From contig NEUU01000007.1 in NCBI GenBank assembly GCA_002304345.1, positions 62,001-126,000 on the forward strand: a DNA stretch of 64,000 nt, in the 5' to 3' direction. The notes beneath the pieces are model-generated. The model was not told the origin of the DNA. It searched no databases and saw only the letters and a list, made by a program, of their open reading frames with translations. Numbering within the stretch: the first letter of the stretch is position 1; each line of letters begins with the position of its first letter. A program made the position numbers and the translations under genes. Positions 56,095 to 64,000 of the stretch are shown here, in pieces. Origin of the DNA: Verrucomicrobia bacterium Tous-C9LFEB (GTDB taxonomy: Bacteria > Verrucomicrobiota > Verrucomicrobiia > Methylacidiphilales > UBA1321).

Positions 56095-57000
56095 CTATCC
56101 TTTCTGCAACTGCCGGTACGCTCGGGGTGACCGGCTCATGATTCCGCGAAACATCCGCGAGAAATAATACGGATCGCTGAAACCCGTCGCTTCCGCCACT
56201 TCCGAAACGGGCAAAAGCGTGGAATCCAGCAGCTGACACGCCCGCTGAATGCGCAACCGCAAATGATAATTCACGGGCGCATAACCGGTCGTCTGCCGGA
56301 ATAACGCCGCGTAGTGCGGTACCGACATCCCCGCCAGCGCGGCCAGTTCCGGCAACCGCACCGCCCGATCCAGATGTTCCCGCATCCACTCCACGGTCGA
56401 CGCCGCGCGTACCGCGGTCGTTGCTTCCGGATTCGATCCGGCACGAAGACGGCCCGCTCCGGTCAAGGCCGCACGCACGGCCACCGCAGCAAACACCAAT
56501 TGTGTGAGGGCATAACCCGATTCCAATTGCCGGTACGCTTCCTCCAATTGCGCGGTCATCTCTCGGCTACCTTCCCGCGATAACGGGAGCGCGCCGCCTT
56601 GTGCCGATACGCCCAGCCACTCGCGCCAACCTTCCAACTCGGCGCCAACCACGTGCACCCAAATCAACGTCCATGGACTCGTTTCGGCCGCGCCATACGC
56701 ATGCGCTCGATTAGCCGGAAACCACAACAACTCTCCCGCTCGAATCTCGCGCCGCGCCCCCTTCTCCCACTGCGCCCAGCCTCGACCCGCCGTGCAGAGG
56801 ATCAGCAAAGTCGACTCGGCTCCCTGCGGTCGCACCACTTCATGTCGCTGCGCGCGGGGAAACAGACCGACGTCGGTGACTTGCAGACCGCTCAGCAGCG
56901 GATGCCGCGCTCCTTCCGAGACAATCGAGCGAGGCAGCACGACGAGATGTTGCCCGCGAAAGCCTTCGCGAATCTTTCTCTGCAGGCGGCTCGATTTCAT
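56095..57000 (-). CDS. AraC-family transcriptional regulator
   Basis: A 301-residue regulator with a cupin-like sensor (REIRAGELLWFPANRAHAYG) and two C-terminal helix-turn-helix motifs (LAALAGMSVPHYAALFRQTTG, ending VNYHLRLRI; and VAEATGFSDPYYFSRMFRGIMG-like region ending SPRAYRQLQ). The ATG at 57000 is preceded by GGAGG five bases upstream, so I chose it over ATGs at 57012 and 57033. It is divergent from the DUF5107/TPR gene by 67 bases and is probably its regulator. Confidence 0.92.
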   Translation of the reverse strand: MKSSRLQRKIREGFRGQHLVVLPRSIVSEGARHPLLSGLQVTDVGLFPRAQRHEVVRPQGAESTLLILCTAGRGWAQWEKGARREIRAGELLWFPANRAHAYGAAETSPWTLIWVHVVGAELEGWREWLGVSAQGGALPLSREGSREMTAQLEEAYRQLESGYALTQLVFAAVAVRAALTGAGRLRAGSNPEATTAVRAASTVEWMREHLDRAVRLPELAALAGMSVPHYAALFRQTTGYAPVNYHLRLRIQRACQLLDSTLLPVSEVAEATGFSDPYYFSRMFRGIMSRSPRAYRQLQKG

Positions 57001-57067
57001 AAGATCCTCCATCTTATTCCGAATTCCGTCCATTCACAATCCCAGACACCCATCGTATCGTCTTGGT

Positions 57068-60000
57068 ATGGATCAAGTCCTCGTCCGCCGTGAACCGGTC
57101 AAACTCCTCACCTACACTCCCGCCGCTCCCGACAAGAATCCGATGTTCCTCGAGAAGCGCGTCTATCAAGGGTCCAACGGTCAAGTTTATCCGTTGCCGT
57201 TCTACAATCGTATTGAGGAAAAACCGGCGATGCAGGAATGGGACGCCGTGCATATCGAGAACGACTCGATCTACGTGATGATCTTGCCTCAACTCGGCGG
57301 CCGCATCCACATTCTCCGCGACAAGACCAACGGCTACGACGCCATCTACAATCAATCCGTCATTAAACCCGCCCTCGTCGGCCTGTCGGGTCCGTGGGCT
57401 AGCGGTGGCATCGAATTCAACTGGCCGCAACATCATCGACCCGCCACCTACATGCCGGTCGAGGTAGCCATCGAATCGTACGACGACGGTTCTGCCACGG
57501 TCTGGCTCAGCGATCACGATCCGCTCCTGCGACTCAAAGGCATGCACGGCGTCTGCCTGCATCCCGGTCGCGCCTATCTCGAACTCAAAGTCCGCGCCTA
57601 CAACCGCACGCCCTACACGCAAACATTTCTCTGGTGGGCCAACGTCGCCACGCGGGTGCATGAAGCGTACCAATCTTTCTTTCCGCCCGACGTTACGCAT
57701 ATCGCCGATCACGCTCGTCGCGCCACGAGCGAATATCCTCTCTGCCAGGGCAGCTACTACGGAGTGGATTACCACAATCGTGCGCAGCACGGCATTCCCG
57801 AGCACGAAAGACCCGCGCAATTTCCACCGCGTCATCACGCGTCCTCCTCGGCTAAGTTTCCGCGCTACGCGCCCAACGATCTGTCATGGTACGCGAACAT
57901 CCCGGTGCCGACGTCCTATATGTGCCTCGGCTCGAAGGAGGATTTCGTCGGTGCGTACGATTACAAGGCGCAGGCCGGATTACTCCACATCGCCAATCAT
58001 CATATTGCGCCGGGAAAAAAACAATGGACTTGGGGCAACCATGCGTTCGGCTATGCGTGGGATCGCAATCTGACCGAACCCGACGCGACTGGGGAATACG
58101 CGCCTTACATCGAATTGATGGCGGGCGTCTACACCGATAATCAACCGGACTTCTCGTTCCTTCAACCCGGCGAAACCAAGACGTGGAGTCAGTTCTGGTA
58201 TCCGTACCAGAAAATCGGCACGGCCCAACACGCCAACCTCGACGCCGCGTTGCACCTCCATTGCGGCAAGAACCAAATCCACCTCGGTGTCACTACCACG
58301 CGTGACTTCCCGCAAGCCCGCATTATTCTCACCGCGGGAACCAAAACACTCTTCGATCGCACCGTTGACCTCGCTCCGGCCAGCGCCTTCACCCAGAGCT
58401 GTACGCTCCAGAAAAAAATTGCCCCGGAAACACTGACCCTTCGTGTCATTACGCAAGACGGCCACTCCCTCATTCATTACTCGCCCAAGCCACAACCTCG
58501 CATCTCACCGCCTGCACACGCGACCGAACCTCCCGCTCCACGTGACATCACCAGCGCGGACGAACTCTTCACCACCGGGCTGCATCTACGCCAATACAGT
58601 CATGCCACGCGCTGTCCGACGCTCTACTGGAAGGAAGCGTTGCGACGCGACTCGGGCGACTCCCGCTGCAACAACGCAATGGGTCTCTGGCATCTGCGAC
58701 GCGGCGAATTCACCCTCGCGGAACCGTACTTCCGCCGCGCCATCGAACGGCTCACCCGTCGCAATCCGAATCCCTACGACGGCGAACCCTATTACAATCT
58801 CGGCCTCTGCCTCCGCTCTCTCCAACGCGACGACGACGCTTACGATGCGATCTATAAATCGGTCTGGAATCACGCGTGGCAACCCGCCGGTTATCATGCG
58901 CTCGCGGAAATCGATTGCACCCGTCACGACTGGCTCCGCACGCTCGACCATCTGGATCGCGCACTGCGCGGCAATGCCGACAATCTCCGCGCCCGCAATC
59001 TGCGCGCGCTCGTCCTCCGTCAACTCGATCGCACTCACGAGGCCGATCAATGTCTCGCCGAAACGCTCGCTCTCGATCCGCTCGACATCTGGGCCCGTCA
59101 TCTGCGGGACAATCACCTGCCGCACGACACCCAACTCGCGCTCGATCTCGCTCATGACTATACCCGCGCCGGCTTTCACGCTGAAGCGATTGCCGTGCTC
59201 GAATCCAAAACCGAATCGCCCGATCCCGGAACGGCTCCGATCCTTCACTACACTCTCGGCTGGCTCCACGAAAAACTTGGCCAAACCGACCGCGCCCGCG
59301 CCGCGCGTGATCTCGCCTGTCGCGCCACAACCGATTACGGCTTCCCCTCGCGGCTGGAAGAAATCGCCATCCTCCAATCCGCCATTGCGGCCAATCCCCG
59401 TGATGCGCGCGCGCCTTACTACCTCAGCAATCTTTTCTACGACCGTCATCGTCACCGTGAAGCCATCGCCCTCTGGCAACGCGCTGTCCGGCTCGAACCT
59501 GCCAACGCCATCGCATGGCGCAATCTCGGCATTGGCTTCTACAATATCCTCCACGCTCCTGCCAAGGCCCGCGCCGCGTATGAGAAAGCCCTTCGGGCCA
59601 ACCCTGATGACGCCCGCCTACTCTACGAGCGCGATCAGCTCTGGAAACGATTGCGCGTTTCTCCCTCCAAACGTCTCGCCGCCCTGCTCGCCCGGCCCGA
59701 CCTCATTCGCCAGCGCGACGATCTCAGCCTTGAACTCACCGCATTGTACAATCAAACCGGTCGCAGCGAAGAGGCAGAGAAGCTCCTTCAATCCCGTCGC
59801 TTCCAACCTTGGGAAGGCGGCGAAGGTCTCGCCCTCGGTCAACATCTCCGCACGCAACTTCAACTCGGGCGACAGGCCCTTGCGGCGGGTCAGTTCGTCG
59901 TCGCGCAAGTTCATTTCACGTCGGCCTTGAATCCGCCGGAAAATCTCGGAGAAGCGTGGCATCTCCTCGCCAATCCGAGCGACATCCATTACCACCTCGG

Positions 60001-60433
60001 TCTTGCTGCTGCGGCCCTTGGCGACAAAGCGAAAGCGCGTCAACACTGGACCACTGCCGCCACGTTCAAAGGCGATTTCCAGAACATGAGCGTCCGCGCT
60101 TTTTCGGAAATGACCTACTATTCCGCGCTCGCTTGGGAGAAGCTCGGGCAAAAGGCCCGCGCCAAAAAAAAGCTCCGCGATCTACTCGCCTATGCGCGAC
60201 AGCTCAGGAAGACCAAGGCCACCATCGACTACTTTGCCACCTCACTGCCCACCATGCTGCTCTTCGATGAAGATCTGCAGGAACGCCAAACCACCACCGC
60301 CCTTTTCCTAGAAGCTCAAGCCTTCACCGGACTGGGCCGCATGACGGAAGCCCGCAAAGCCTTGCGCCTCGTGCTCCGGCGCGATCCCAACCACGCCCTC
60401 GCCCAAGACCTGGCCACAATGACACCTTTTTGA
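57068..60433 (+). CDS. DUF5107 domain protein with tetratricopeptide repeats
   Basis: A 1121-residue protein without a signal peptide. The first 390 residues match DUF5107, a galactose-mutarotase-like beta domain (LPQLGGRIHILRDKTNGYDAIYN, GGIEFNWPQHHRPATYMPVE, FYPP-like FWYPYQKIG). The rest consists of tetratricopeptide-type helical repeats, for example YYNLGLCLRSLQRDDDAYDA and AWRNLGIGFYNILHAPAKAR. The function is unknown. DUF5107/TPR proteins are often found beside glycan-utilisation genes, which suits this neighbourhood. The upstream frame from 56792 overlaps the divergent AraC gene and is rejected. Confidence 0.88.
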   Translation: MDQVLVRREPVKLLTYTPAAPDKNPMFLEKRVYQGSNGQVYPLPFYNRIEEKPAMQEWDAVHIENDSIYVMILPQLGGRIHILRDKTNGYDAIYNQSVIKPALVGLSGPWASGGIEFNWPQHHRPATYMPVEVAIESYDDGSATVWLSDHDPLLRLKGMHGVCLHPGRAYLELKVRAYNRTPYTQTFLWWANVATRVHEAYQSFFPPDVTHIADHARRATSEYPLCQGSYYGVDYHNRAQHGIPEHERPAQFPPRHHASSSAKFPRYAPNDLSWYANIPVPTSYMCLGSKEDFVGAYDYKAQAGLLHIANHHIAPGKKQWTWGNHAFGYAWDRNLTEPDATGEYAPYIELMAGVYTDNQPDFSFLQPGETKTWSQFWYPYQKIGTAQHANLDAALHLHCGKNQIHLGVTTTRDFPQARIILTAGTKTLFDRTVDLAPASAFTQSCTLQKKIAPETLTLRVITQDGHSLIHYSPKPQPRISPPAHATEPPAPRDITSADELFTTGLHLRQYSHATRCPTLYWKEALRRDSGDSRCNNAMGLWHLRRGEFTLAEPYFRRAIERLTRRNPNPYDGEPYYNLGLCLRSLQRDDDAYDAIYKSVWNHAWQPAGYHALAEIDCTRHDWLRTLDHLDRALRGNADNLRARNLRALVLRQLDRTHEADQCLAETLALDPLDIWARHLRDNHLPHDTQLALDLAHDYTRAGFHAEAIAVLESKTESPDPGTAPILHYTLGWLHEKLGQTDRARAARDLACRATTDYGFPSRLEEIAILQSAIAANPRDARAPYYLSNLFYDRHRHREAIALWQRAVRLEPANAIAWRNLGIGFYNILHAPAKARAAYEKALRANPDDARLLYERDQLWKRLRVSPSKRLAALLARPDLIRQRDDLSLELTALYNQTGRSEEAEKLLQSRRFQPWEGGEGLALGQHLRTQLQLGRQALAAGQFVVAQVHFTSALNPPENLGEAWHLLANPSDIHYHLGLAAAALGDKAKARQHWTTAATFKGDFQNMSVRAFSEMTYYSALAWEKLGQKARAKKKLRDLLAYARQLRKTKATIDYFATSLPTMLLFDEDLQERQTTTALFLEAQAFTGLGRMTEARKALRLVLRRDPNHALAQDLATMTPF

Positions 60434-60452
60434 TCGCATCCAGCCCCGTCAC

Positions 60453-60489
60453 TACCTAGTACTGAGTACCTAGAACTTAGTACTAGGTA
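60453..60489. repeat. Inverted repeat TACCTAGTACT / AGTACTAGGTA
   Basis: Perfect 11-base arms (60453-60463, 60479-60489) around AGTACCTAGAACTT-containing sequence. It lies directly before the rlmN ATG and shares its middle 14 bases with 56072-56085. As a hairpin it would leave only two bases before the start codon. Confidence 0.65.
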
Positions 60490-60491
60490 TT

Positions 60492-61541
60492 ATGACCTGC
60501 CTCCTCGACACACTTCCCGCTGAATGGGACCTCGGCGACGTCCCCATCTATCGTCGCGAACAGATTGCCCAATGGGTTTTCGAGCGTCGCGTCACCTCCT
60601 TTGCCGACATGACGAACCTGTCCGCCGCCATGCGGAAGGAACTCGCTGCCCAGTACACCCTGCAACCGCTCAAGCTCGCCCGCCAGCAAGGCAGCGGCGA
60701 TACCACGCGAAAATATCTCTGGCAACTCGACAAGGGTGACTTCGTGGAAAGCGTCCTCATCCCCGCCTCGCCAGATCTCTTCGGTGAACGCGCCGACCGC
60801 TTCACCCTCTGCGTCTCGTCGCAGGTCGGTTGCGCGTACGGTTGTAAATTTTGTGCCAGCGGTCTCGAAGGCTGGAAACGAAATCTCAGTCCCGGCGAAA
60901 TCGTCGCGCAGGTGATGGAAGCCGAACGTGCCGCGAAGGTGAAGATCAACAACCTCGTCTTCATGGGTATGGGCGAACCGCTCGCTAATTACGACAACCT
61001 GATGATGGCCATTGAAATCATCAATGCCCAATCCCCGTGGGGTGTCGGCATCGGTGCGCGCCACATCACCATCTCCACCAGCGGCCTCGCCCCGCAGATC
61101 CGCAAGCTCGCTGATGAACCGCGCCAGATCCGCCTCGCCCTTTCGCTCCACGGCGCGAGCGATGCCGTGCGCGGCGAGATCATGCCCGTGAACAAGAAGT
61201 ATCCCCTCGCGGAGCTCCTCGACGCCTGCGAATATTATCAGGATAAAAAGCGCAAGATGATGACTCTCGAGTACATCCTCATCAACGGCGTCAACGACGA
61301 TCCCTCCGAAGCCGCGCTCCTCGTCCAGCACGCCCGCCGCCTCCATGCCAAGGTGAACCTCATTCCCTACAACAAGGTCGAAGGTTTGCCATGGGAACGA
61401 CCGAGTGATGTCCGCATCGACGCCTTTGCCGCCGTTTTGGAAAACGCCAATACCCCCGTCACCGTTCGCCGTGAAAAAGGTCACGACATCGACGCCGCCT
61501 GCGGTCAGTTGCGATTGAAGGAGCTCAAGGCTTCGACATAA
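60492..61541 (+). CDS. rlmN: 23S rRNA (adenine2503-C2)/tRNA methyltransferase RlmN
   Basis: A 349-residue radical-SAM enzyme that methylates C2 of A2503 in 23S rRNA and A37 in some tRNAs. Cluster cysteines are Cys114, Cys118 and Cys121 in GCAYGCKFC. The methyl-carrying Cys337 is in DIDAACGQL. Other motifs are FMGMGEPLANYDN and ALSLHGASD. Length is normal for the family. No ribosome-binding site is seen: an inverted repeat occupies the bases before the ATG. Confidence 0.95.
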   Translation: MTCLLDTLPAEWDLGDVPIYRREQIAQWVFERRVTSFADMTNLSAAMRKELAAQYTLQPLKLARQQGSGDTTRKYLWQLDKGDFVESVLIPASPDLFGERADRFTLCVSSQVGCAYGCKFCASGLEGWKRNLSPGEIVAQVMEAERAAKVKINNLVFMGMGEPLANYDNLMMAIEIINAQSPWGVGIGARHITISTSGLAPQIRKLADEPRQIRLALSLHGASDAVRGEIMPVNKKYPLAELLDACEYYQDKKRKMMTLEYILINGVNDDPSEAALLVQHARRLHAKVNLIPYNKVEGLPWERPSDVRIDAFAAVLENANTPVTVRREKGHDIDAACGQLRLKELKAST

Positions 61542-61580
61542 ACCAGCTCAATATCGGCTGAAGCGCCCCGCGATATTCCC

Positions 61581-62999
61581 ATGGAAAAATCCAATCTGCC
61601 GTCTGCCTCCTCCATTTCTTTTCGGGAAACGCTCGCACTCTTCCTCTTCGCCCTCGCCGCCTATTCCCTCACGGCGCTGCAATATCAACTCTTCTGGGAC
61701 GATCACACCTATCTCGCCATCGGACCGGAAAAACTCACCCGTTATTTCCAAAGCACCAGTGGTATCTGGAGAGTATTCGCCTGGTTTTGGGGTGGCGAAT
61801 TGCTCAGGGTATCTCACAGTCTCGCCGTATTGATGGGAGTTCTGCTCCACGCCGTTAATGGCTGGATTCTACTGCGGATTTTACGTCAACTCGCTTGCCC
61901 CCGTGCAGAAAGTCTCCTGGCCGCTGCCCTCTTTCTCACCTTGCCATGGTATCATGAAGCCATCGCCTGGGCCGCAGCCAGTTTCTGCTATCTCCCCTCG
62001 ACCACCGCCTTTCTCGTCGCCCTCACTCTCTCACTGCAATGGACCCGGCAGCGATCTCAAGCACCAATTCTTTTTTCCGCTCTCACCGTTATCACCTTGA
62101 TCGGCAATTTATTCAGCGAGCAGCTCGCCTTCGCTTTCATGGCTCTCCCCGTTCTCGTCATGCTGTGGCAGCAGGGCTTTCCCCGCCATCTGGCAGATTT
62201 CTGGAAAAGCAGACCTCTCTTCGGAGCAACGTTTGGCTCACTGATTTATCTTTTCCTTTTTGCGGTCACCTCAAATTCCAACTCTGGCAAAACCATACAA
62301 ATCAATCCCTCCACACTGCTGTCCGCGTTTTATTATCAATACACCAACTTGACCGCTTACGTCCCGTGGGCTCATCTCGATCTACTGGGACAACTCTCCC
62401 TCGCCAACACTCTTGGAGCCAGTTTTCTGACCGCTGTCGCCCTGTCCCTGCTGGCCGGACTCCTTCTGCTGTGGCGTATGAGTGAAACCCCATCGGAACC
62501 GGTGAAGCTCGCTTCTTCTCGAAGCGCTACTCTCCTTGCAGGCCTCTTACTCCTGATCAGTATTGTCGCCGTCTTTGCGGTCGGGGGCGGATACTCACTC
62601 GACTCCCGCAAGCGTTACGACATCGTGCTCGGAGCCGTTCTGTTTCTCATGCCCGTCCTTGCACAAAGGCGAGTCACTTTCTCCCAGTCGCGAAAAGTGC
62701 GCATCGCACTCGTGATCATCCTGATCGTAAATGTCGCCACTACGAACCTCCTCAGCGCCATTTACAAAACAGAATTCATCCGTTCCAGGCAATTGATCAC
62801 ATCACCGGAAGTCACCCGTGGCAACCGCGTCTATCATCTCGAACCGTATATCGGTCGCGAATCCCTCTGGCGCAGTATCCGTCCCTACTGGGAAGGCTTC
62901 TACCTCGACATTCTTCTCCCACCCGCGCTGAAAGGCCCCACGACCGCGCCCCGCGCCTACTTTGATCTCAAACAAGACCGGTGGATTTTTGAGGAGTAA
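61581..62999 (+). CDS. Polytopic membrane protein of unknown function
   Basis: A 472-residue protein with about ten hydrophobic helices (for example TLALFLFALAAYSLTALQY, LLAAALFLTLPWYHEAIAWA, ATLLAGLLLLISIVAVFAV). An early acidic pair in a loop, WDDHTYLAIG at about residue 40, recalls the periplasmic DD/DE motif of GT39/GT83-like glycosyltransferases and similar membrane transferases, but I cannot confirm the family. A soluble C-terminal region of about 90 residues follows the last helix. It precedes the NlpC/P60 gene by four bases, so the two are probably cotranscribed. Confidence 0.7.
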   Translation: MEKSNLPSASSISFRETLALFLFALAAYSLTALQYQLFWDDHTYLAIGPEKLTRYFQSTSGIWRVFAWFWGGELLRVSHSLAVLMGVLLHAVNGWILLRILRQLACPRAESLLAAALFLTLPWYHEAIAWAAASFCYLPSTTAFLVALTLSLQWTRQRSQAPILFSALTVITLIGNLFSEQLAFAFMALPVLVMLWQQGFPRHLADFWKSRPLFGATFGSLIYLFLFAVTSNSNSGKTIQINPSTLLSAFYYQYTNLTAYVPWAHLDLLGQLSLANTLGASFLTAVALSLLAGLLLLWRMSETPSEPVKLASSRSATLLAGLLLLISIVAVFAVGGGYSLDSRKRYDIVLGAVLFLMPVLAQRRVTFSQSRKVRIALVIILIVNVATTNLLSAIYKTEFIRSRQLITSPEVTRGNRVYHLEPYIGRESLWRSIRPYWEGFYLDILLPPALKGPTTAPRAYFDLKQDRWIFEE

Positions 63000-63003
63000 A
63001 TCT

Positions 63004-63759
63004 GTGCCAAATAAAGAAACGATTCGATCATTCCTAATCAGAGTGACGCGACTCTTTTTCTCCACAAGTCTGTGCCTCTTTCCCATTCTTTTTTTGCTTT
63101 GCTGGTACTCCCCAGTGATCAACGTTCCGGTCCGAGCGGCTACAATTCTTTTTGGAGTCCTGACCCTCTGCAGCATCCTCTTCGCTGTCCGGAAAAAGCG
63201 ATGTCTCCTCACTTCGCTCGGAGCACTGCTTTCTCTCGCTCTTCTCTTTTTCGTGTTACCTGCCCGACCGCCACAAGATTGCACCACACTACGCATAGCC
63301 TATACCGACGCCATGCGGACCTACTTGAACTGTCCGTACATGTGGGGCGGCGAAGGTCGCTTCGGCATTGATTGCTCCGGGCTCCTGCGTCGCGGACTCG
63401 AAGACACCCTCGTTCAGCAAGGCCTCCTCCGATTCAATCCATTCCTTGTTCGCCAAGGCCTCTCTCTCTGGTGGAACGATACCACCGCTCGAGAAATGGG
63501 AAGAGGTTACGGCGGCCGCACACGACTCGTCGCCACCTGCCGTTCCCTCAATGAATTCGACCACGCGCTACTCCAGCCCGGCGATATGGCTGTCACGACG
63601 TCCGGCGTCCACGTCATGGCCTACCTCGGCAACAATCAATGGATTGCCGCCGATCCAAGTCCCGGCAAGGTCGTCACTTTCACCATCCCTGAAAAAGAAA
63701 ATTCCTACTTCGGCACCCCGATGAACCTCGTGCGCTGGAGAATTTTGGAAGATCAGTAG
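63004..63759 (+). CDS. Membrane-anchored NlpC/P60 family hydrolase
   Basis: A 251-residue protein with three N-terminal membrane helices (about 11-34, 44-62, 66-86) and a C-terminal NlpC/P60 domain. The catalytic Cys124 is in GIDCSGLLRRG after the family start YMWGGEGRFG, and the histidine is His203 in SGVHVMAYLG; the third polar residue is probably in IAADP. Such enzymes cut peptidoglycan peptides or related amides. The GTG at 63004 has GAGGAG seven bases upstream and follows the previous stop directly. An ATG at 62962 inside the preceding gene is less likely. Confidence 0.85.
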   Translation: MPNKETIRSFLIRVTRLFFSTSLCLFPILFLLCWYSPVINVPVRAATILFGVLTLCSILFAVRKKRCLLTSLGALLSLALLFFVLPARPPQDCTTLRIAYTDAMRTYLNCPYMWGGEGRFGIDCSGLLRRGLEDTLVQQGLLRFNPFLVRQGLSLWWNDTTAREMGRGYGGRTRLVATCRSLNEFDHALLQPGDMAVTTSGVHVMAYLGNNQWIAADPSPGKVVTFTIPEKENSYFGTPMNLVRWRILEDQ

Positions 63760-63765
63760 ACCTTC

Positions 63766-64000
63766 CTACTTCTTCAAATACCGGGCGCGATTGATCACGC
63801 GCCCTTCGGCGAGGAACTCGGTCTGAAACTCCGTTTGCGGATCGGCGGAAAAATCCCAAAGCTCGGTCGACTTCAGCAGCGACTCAGCATTGATCACCGG
63901 CACAGCAACGGAAAAATATTCGGCGTGATCAGTCGTGAAACGAAATTCGCCGCCCGATTTCAGACTAGTGGCGACCGATCTCACGAATTCCGGCTGCACA
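63766..64000 (-). CDS. trmB: tRNA (guanine46-N7)-methyltransferase, C-terminal part
   Basis: The 3' end of a gene entering from the right edge. The visible 77 or so residues contain LKSGGEFRFTTDHAEYF and, near the end, QTEFQTEFLAEGRVINRARYLKK, matching the end of TrmB (final T-x-FE...G..I.R..Y.K pattern). TrmB methylates G46 of tRNA. It is convergent with the NlpC/P60 gene, six bases apart. The SAM-binding part lies outside the window. Confidence 0.8.
   Translation of the reverse strand, partial: VQPEFVRSVATSLKSGGEFRFTTDHAEYFSVAVPVINAESLLKSTELWDFSADPQTEFQTEFLAEGRVINRARYLKK

Noticed and set aside
56792..57067. Upstream extension of the DUF5107/TPR frame
   Set aside because: Overlaps the divergent AraC gene, whose start has a strong GGAGG site.
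55968..60489. Possible CRISPR-like spaced repeats
   Set aside because: Copies are too few, differ in orientation and spacing, and no cas genes are present.

Overview
The window is a high-GC Gram-negative chromosome segment that most likely belongs to the phylum Verrucomicrobiota. This is an inference. It rests on a four-gene run at 6585-12101 that matches the layout of the 'Verru_Chthon cassette' families (order D-B-C-A), a PEP-CTERM protein, several pseudopilin-like proteins, GntR/LacI hybrid and LacI regulators beside sugar genes, and many glycoside hydrolases and Gfo/Idh/MocA oxidoreductases. I see no rRNA, tRNA, CRISPR array, insertion sequence or prophage. Genes cover nearly the whole window; non-coding stretches over 300 bases are 22-563, 25808-26120 and 34791-35153.

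Layout. 1-6430: a GntR-type regulator with a LacI-type effector domain, a large secreted beta-helix protein with three C-terminal carbohydrate-binding-like modules, and a Gfo/Idh/MocA oxidoreductase. 6585-12101: the pseudopilin-type cassette, with 4-base overlaps at each junction. 12103-14442: azoreductase and pirin, divergent from a LysR regulator, with a palindromic operator inside the regulator's promoter. 14443-14602: a 160-base palindromic element. 14607-22509: a six-gene MacAB-like export operon with one ATPase, one permease, three adaptors and a TolC-type outer-membrane factor fused to a LamG-like domain. 22579-25807: Gfo/Idh/MocA oxidoreductase, LacI regulator and a ModD-like phosphoribosyltransferase; two copies of a 13-base operator-like word precede the first two. 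26121-33622: a five-gene polysaccharide locus (pseudopilin-like protein, PEP-CTERM protein, GH113, small beta-sandwich protein, and a 1410-residue enzyme with two complete catalytic units), divergent from its own LacI regulator. 35154-43206: GH42 and GH2 beta-galactosidases, an FAD-dependent oxidoreductase with a C-terminal discoidin-like domain, and an AraC regulator. 43221-45860: quinone oxidoreductase-like protein, Y-family DNA polymerase, small membrane protein. 45919-52910: RND efflux operon divergent from a LysR regulator. 53124-55943: korAB-type 2-oxoacid:ferredoxin oxidoreductase. 56095-64000: AraC regulator, DUF5107/TPR protein, RlmN, a polytopic membrane protein, an NlpC/P60 protein and the end of trmB.

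How it fits together. Most of the window serves sensing and breakdown of plant- or algal-type glycans: galactosides by GH42/GH2, mannan-like chains by GH113, and unknown chains by the beta-helix protein and the tandem enzyme. Each block has its own local regulator. Two export systems of different type are present. Several genes (both lysR genes, the RND operon, korA) have -35/-10 boxes that end 6-14 bases before the ATG and no ribosome-binding site, which suggests leaderless mRNAs. The strongest candidates for undescribed biology are the LamG-TolC fusion in the three-adaptor exporter, the double-headed hydrolase, the PEP-CTERM/pseudopilin/hydrolase operon, and the palindromic element at 14443-14602.
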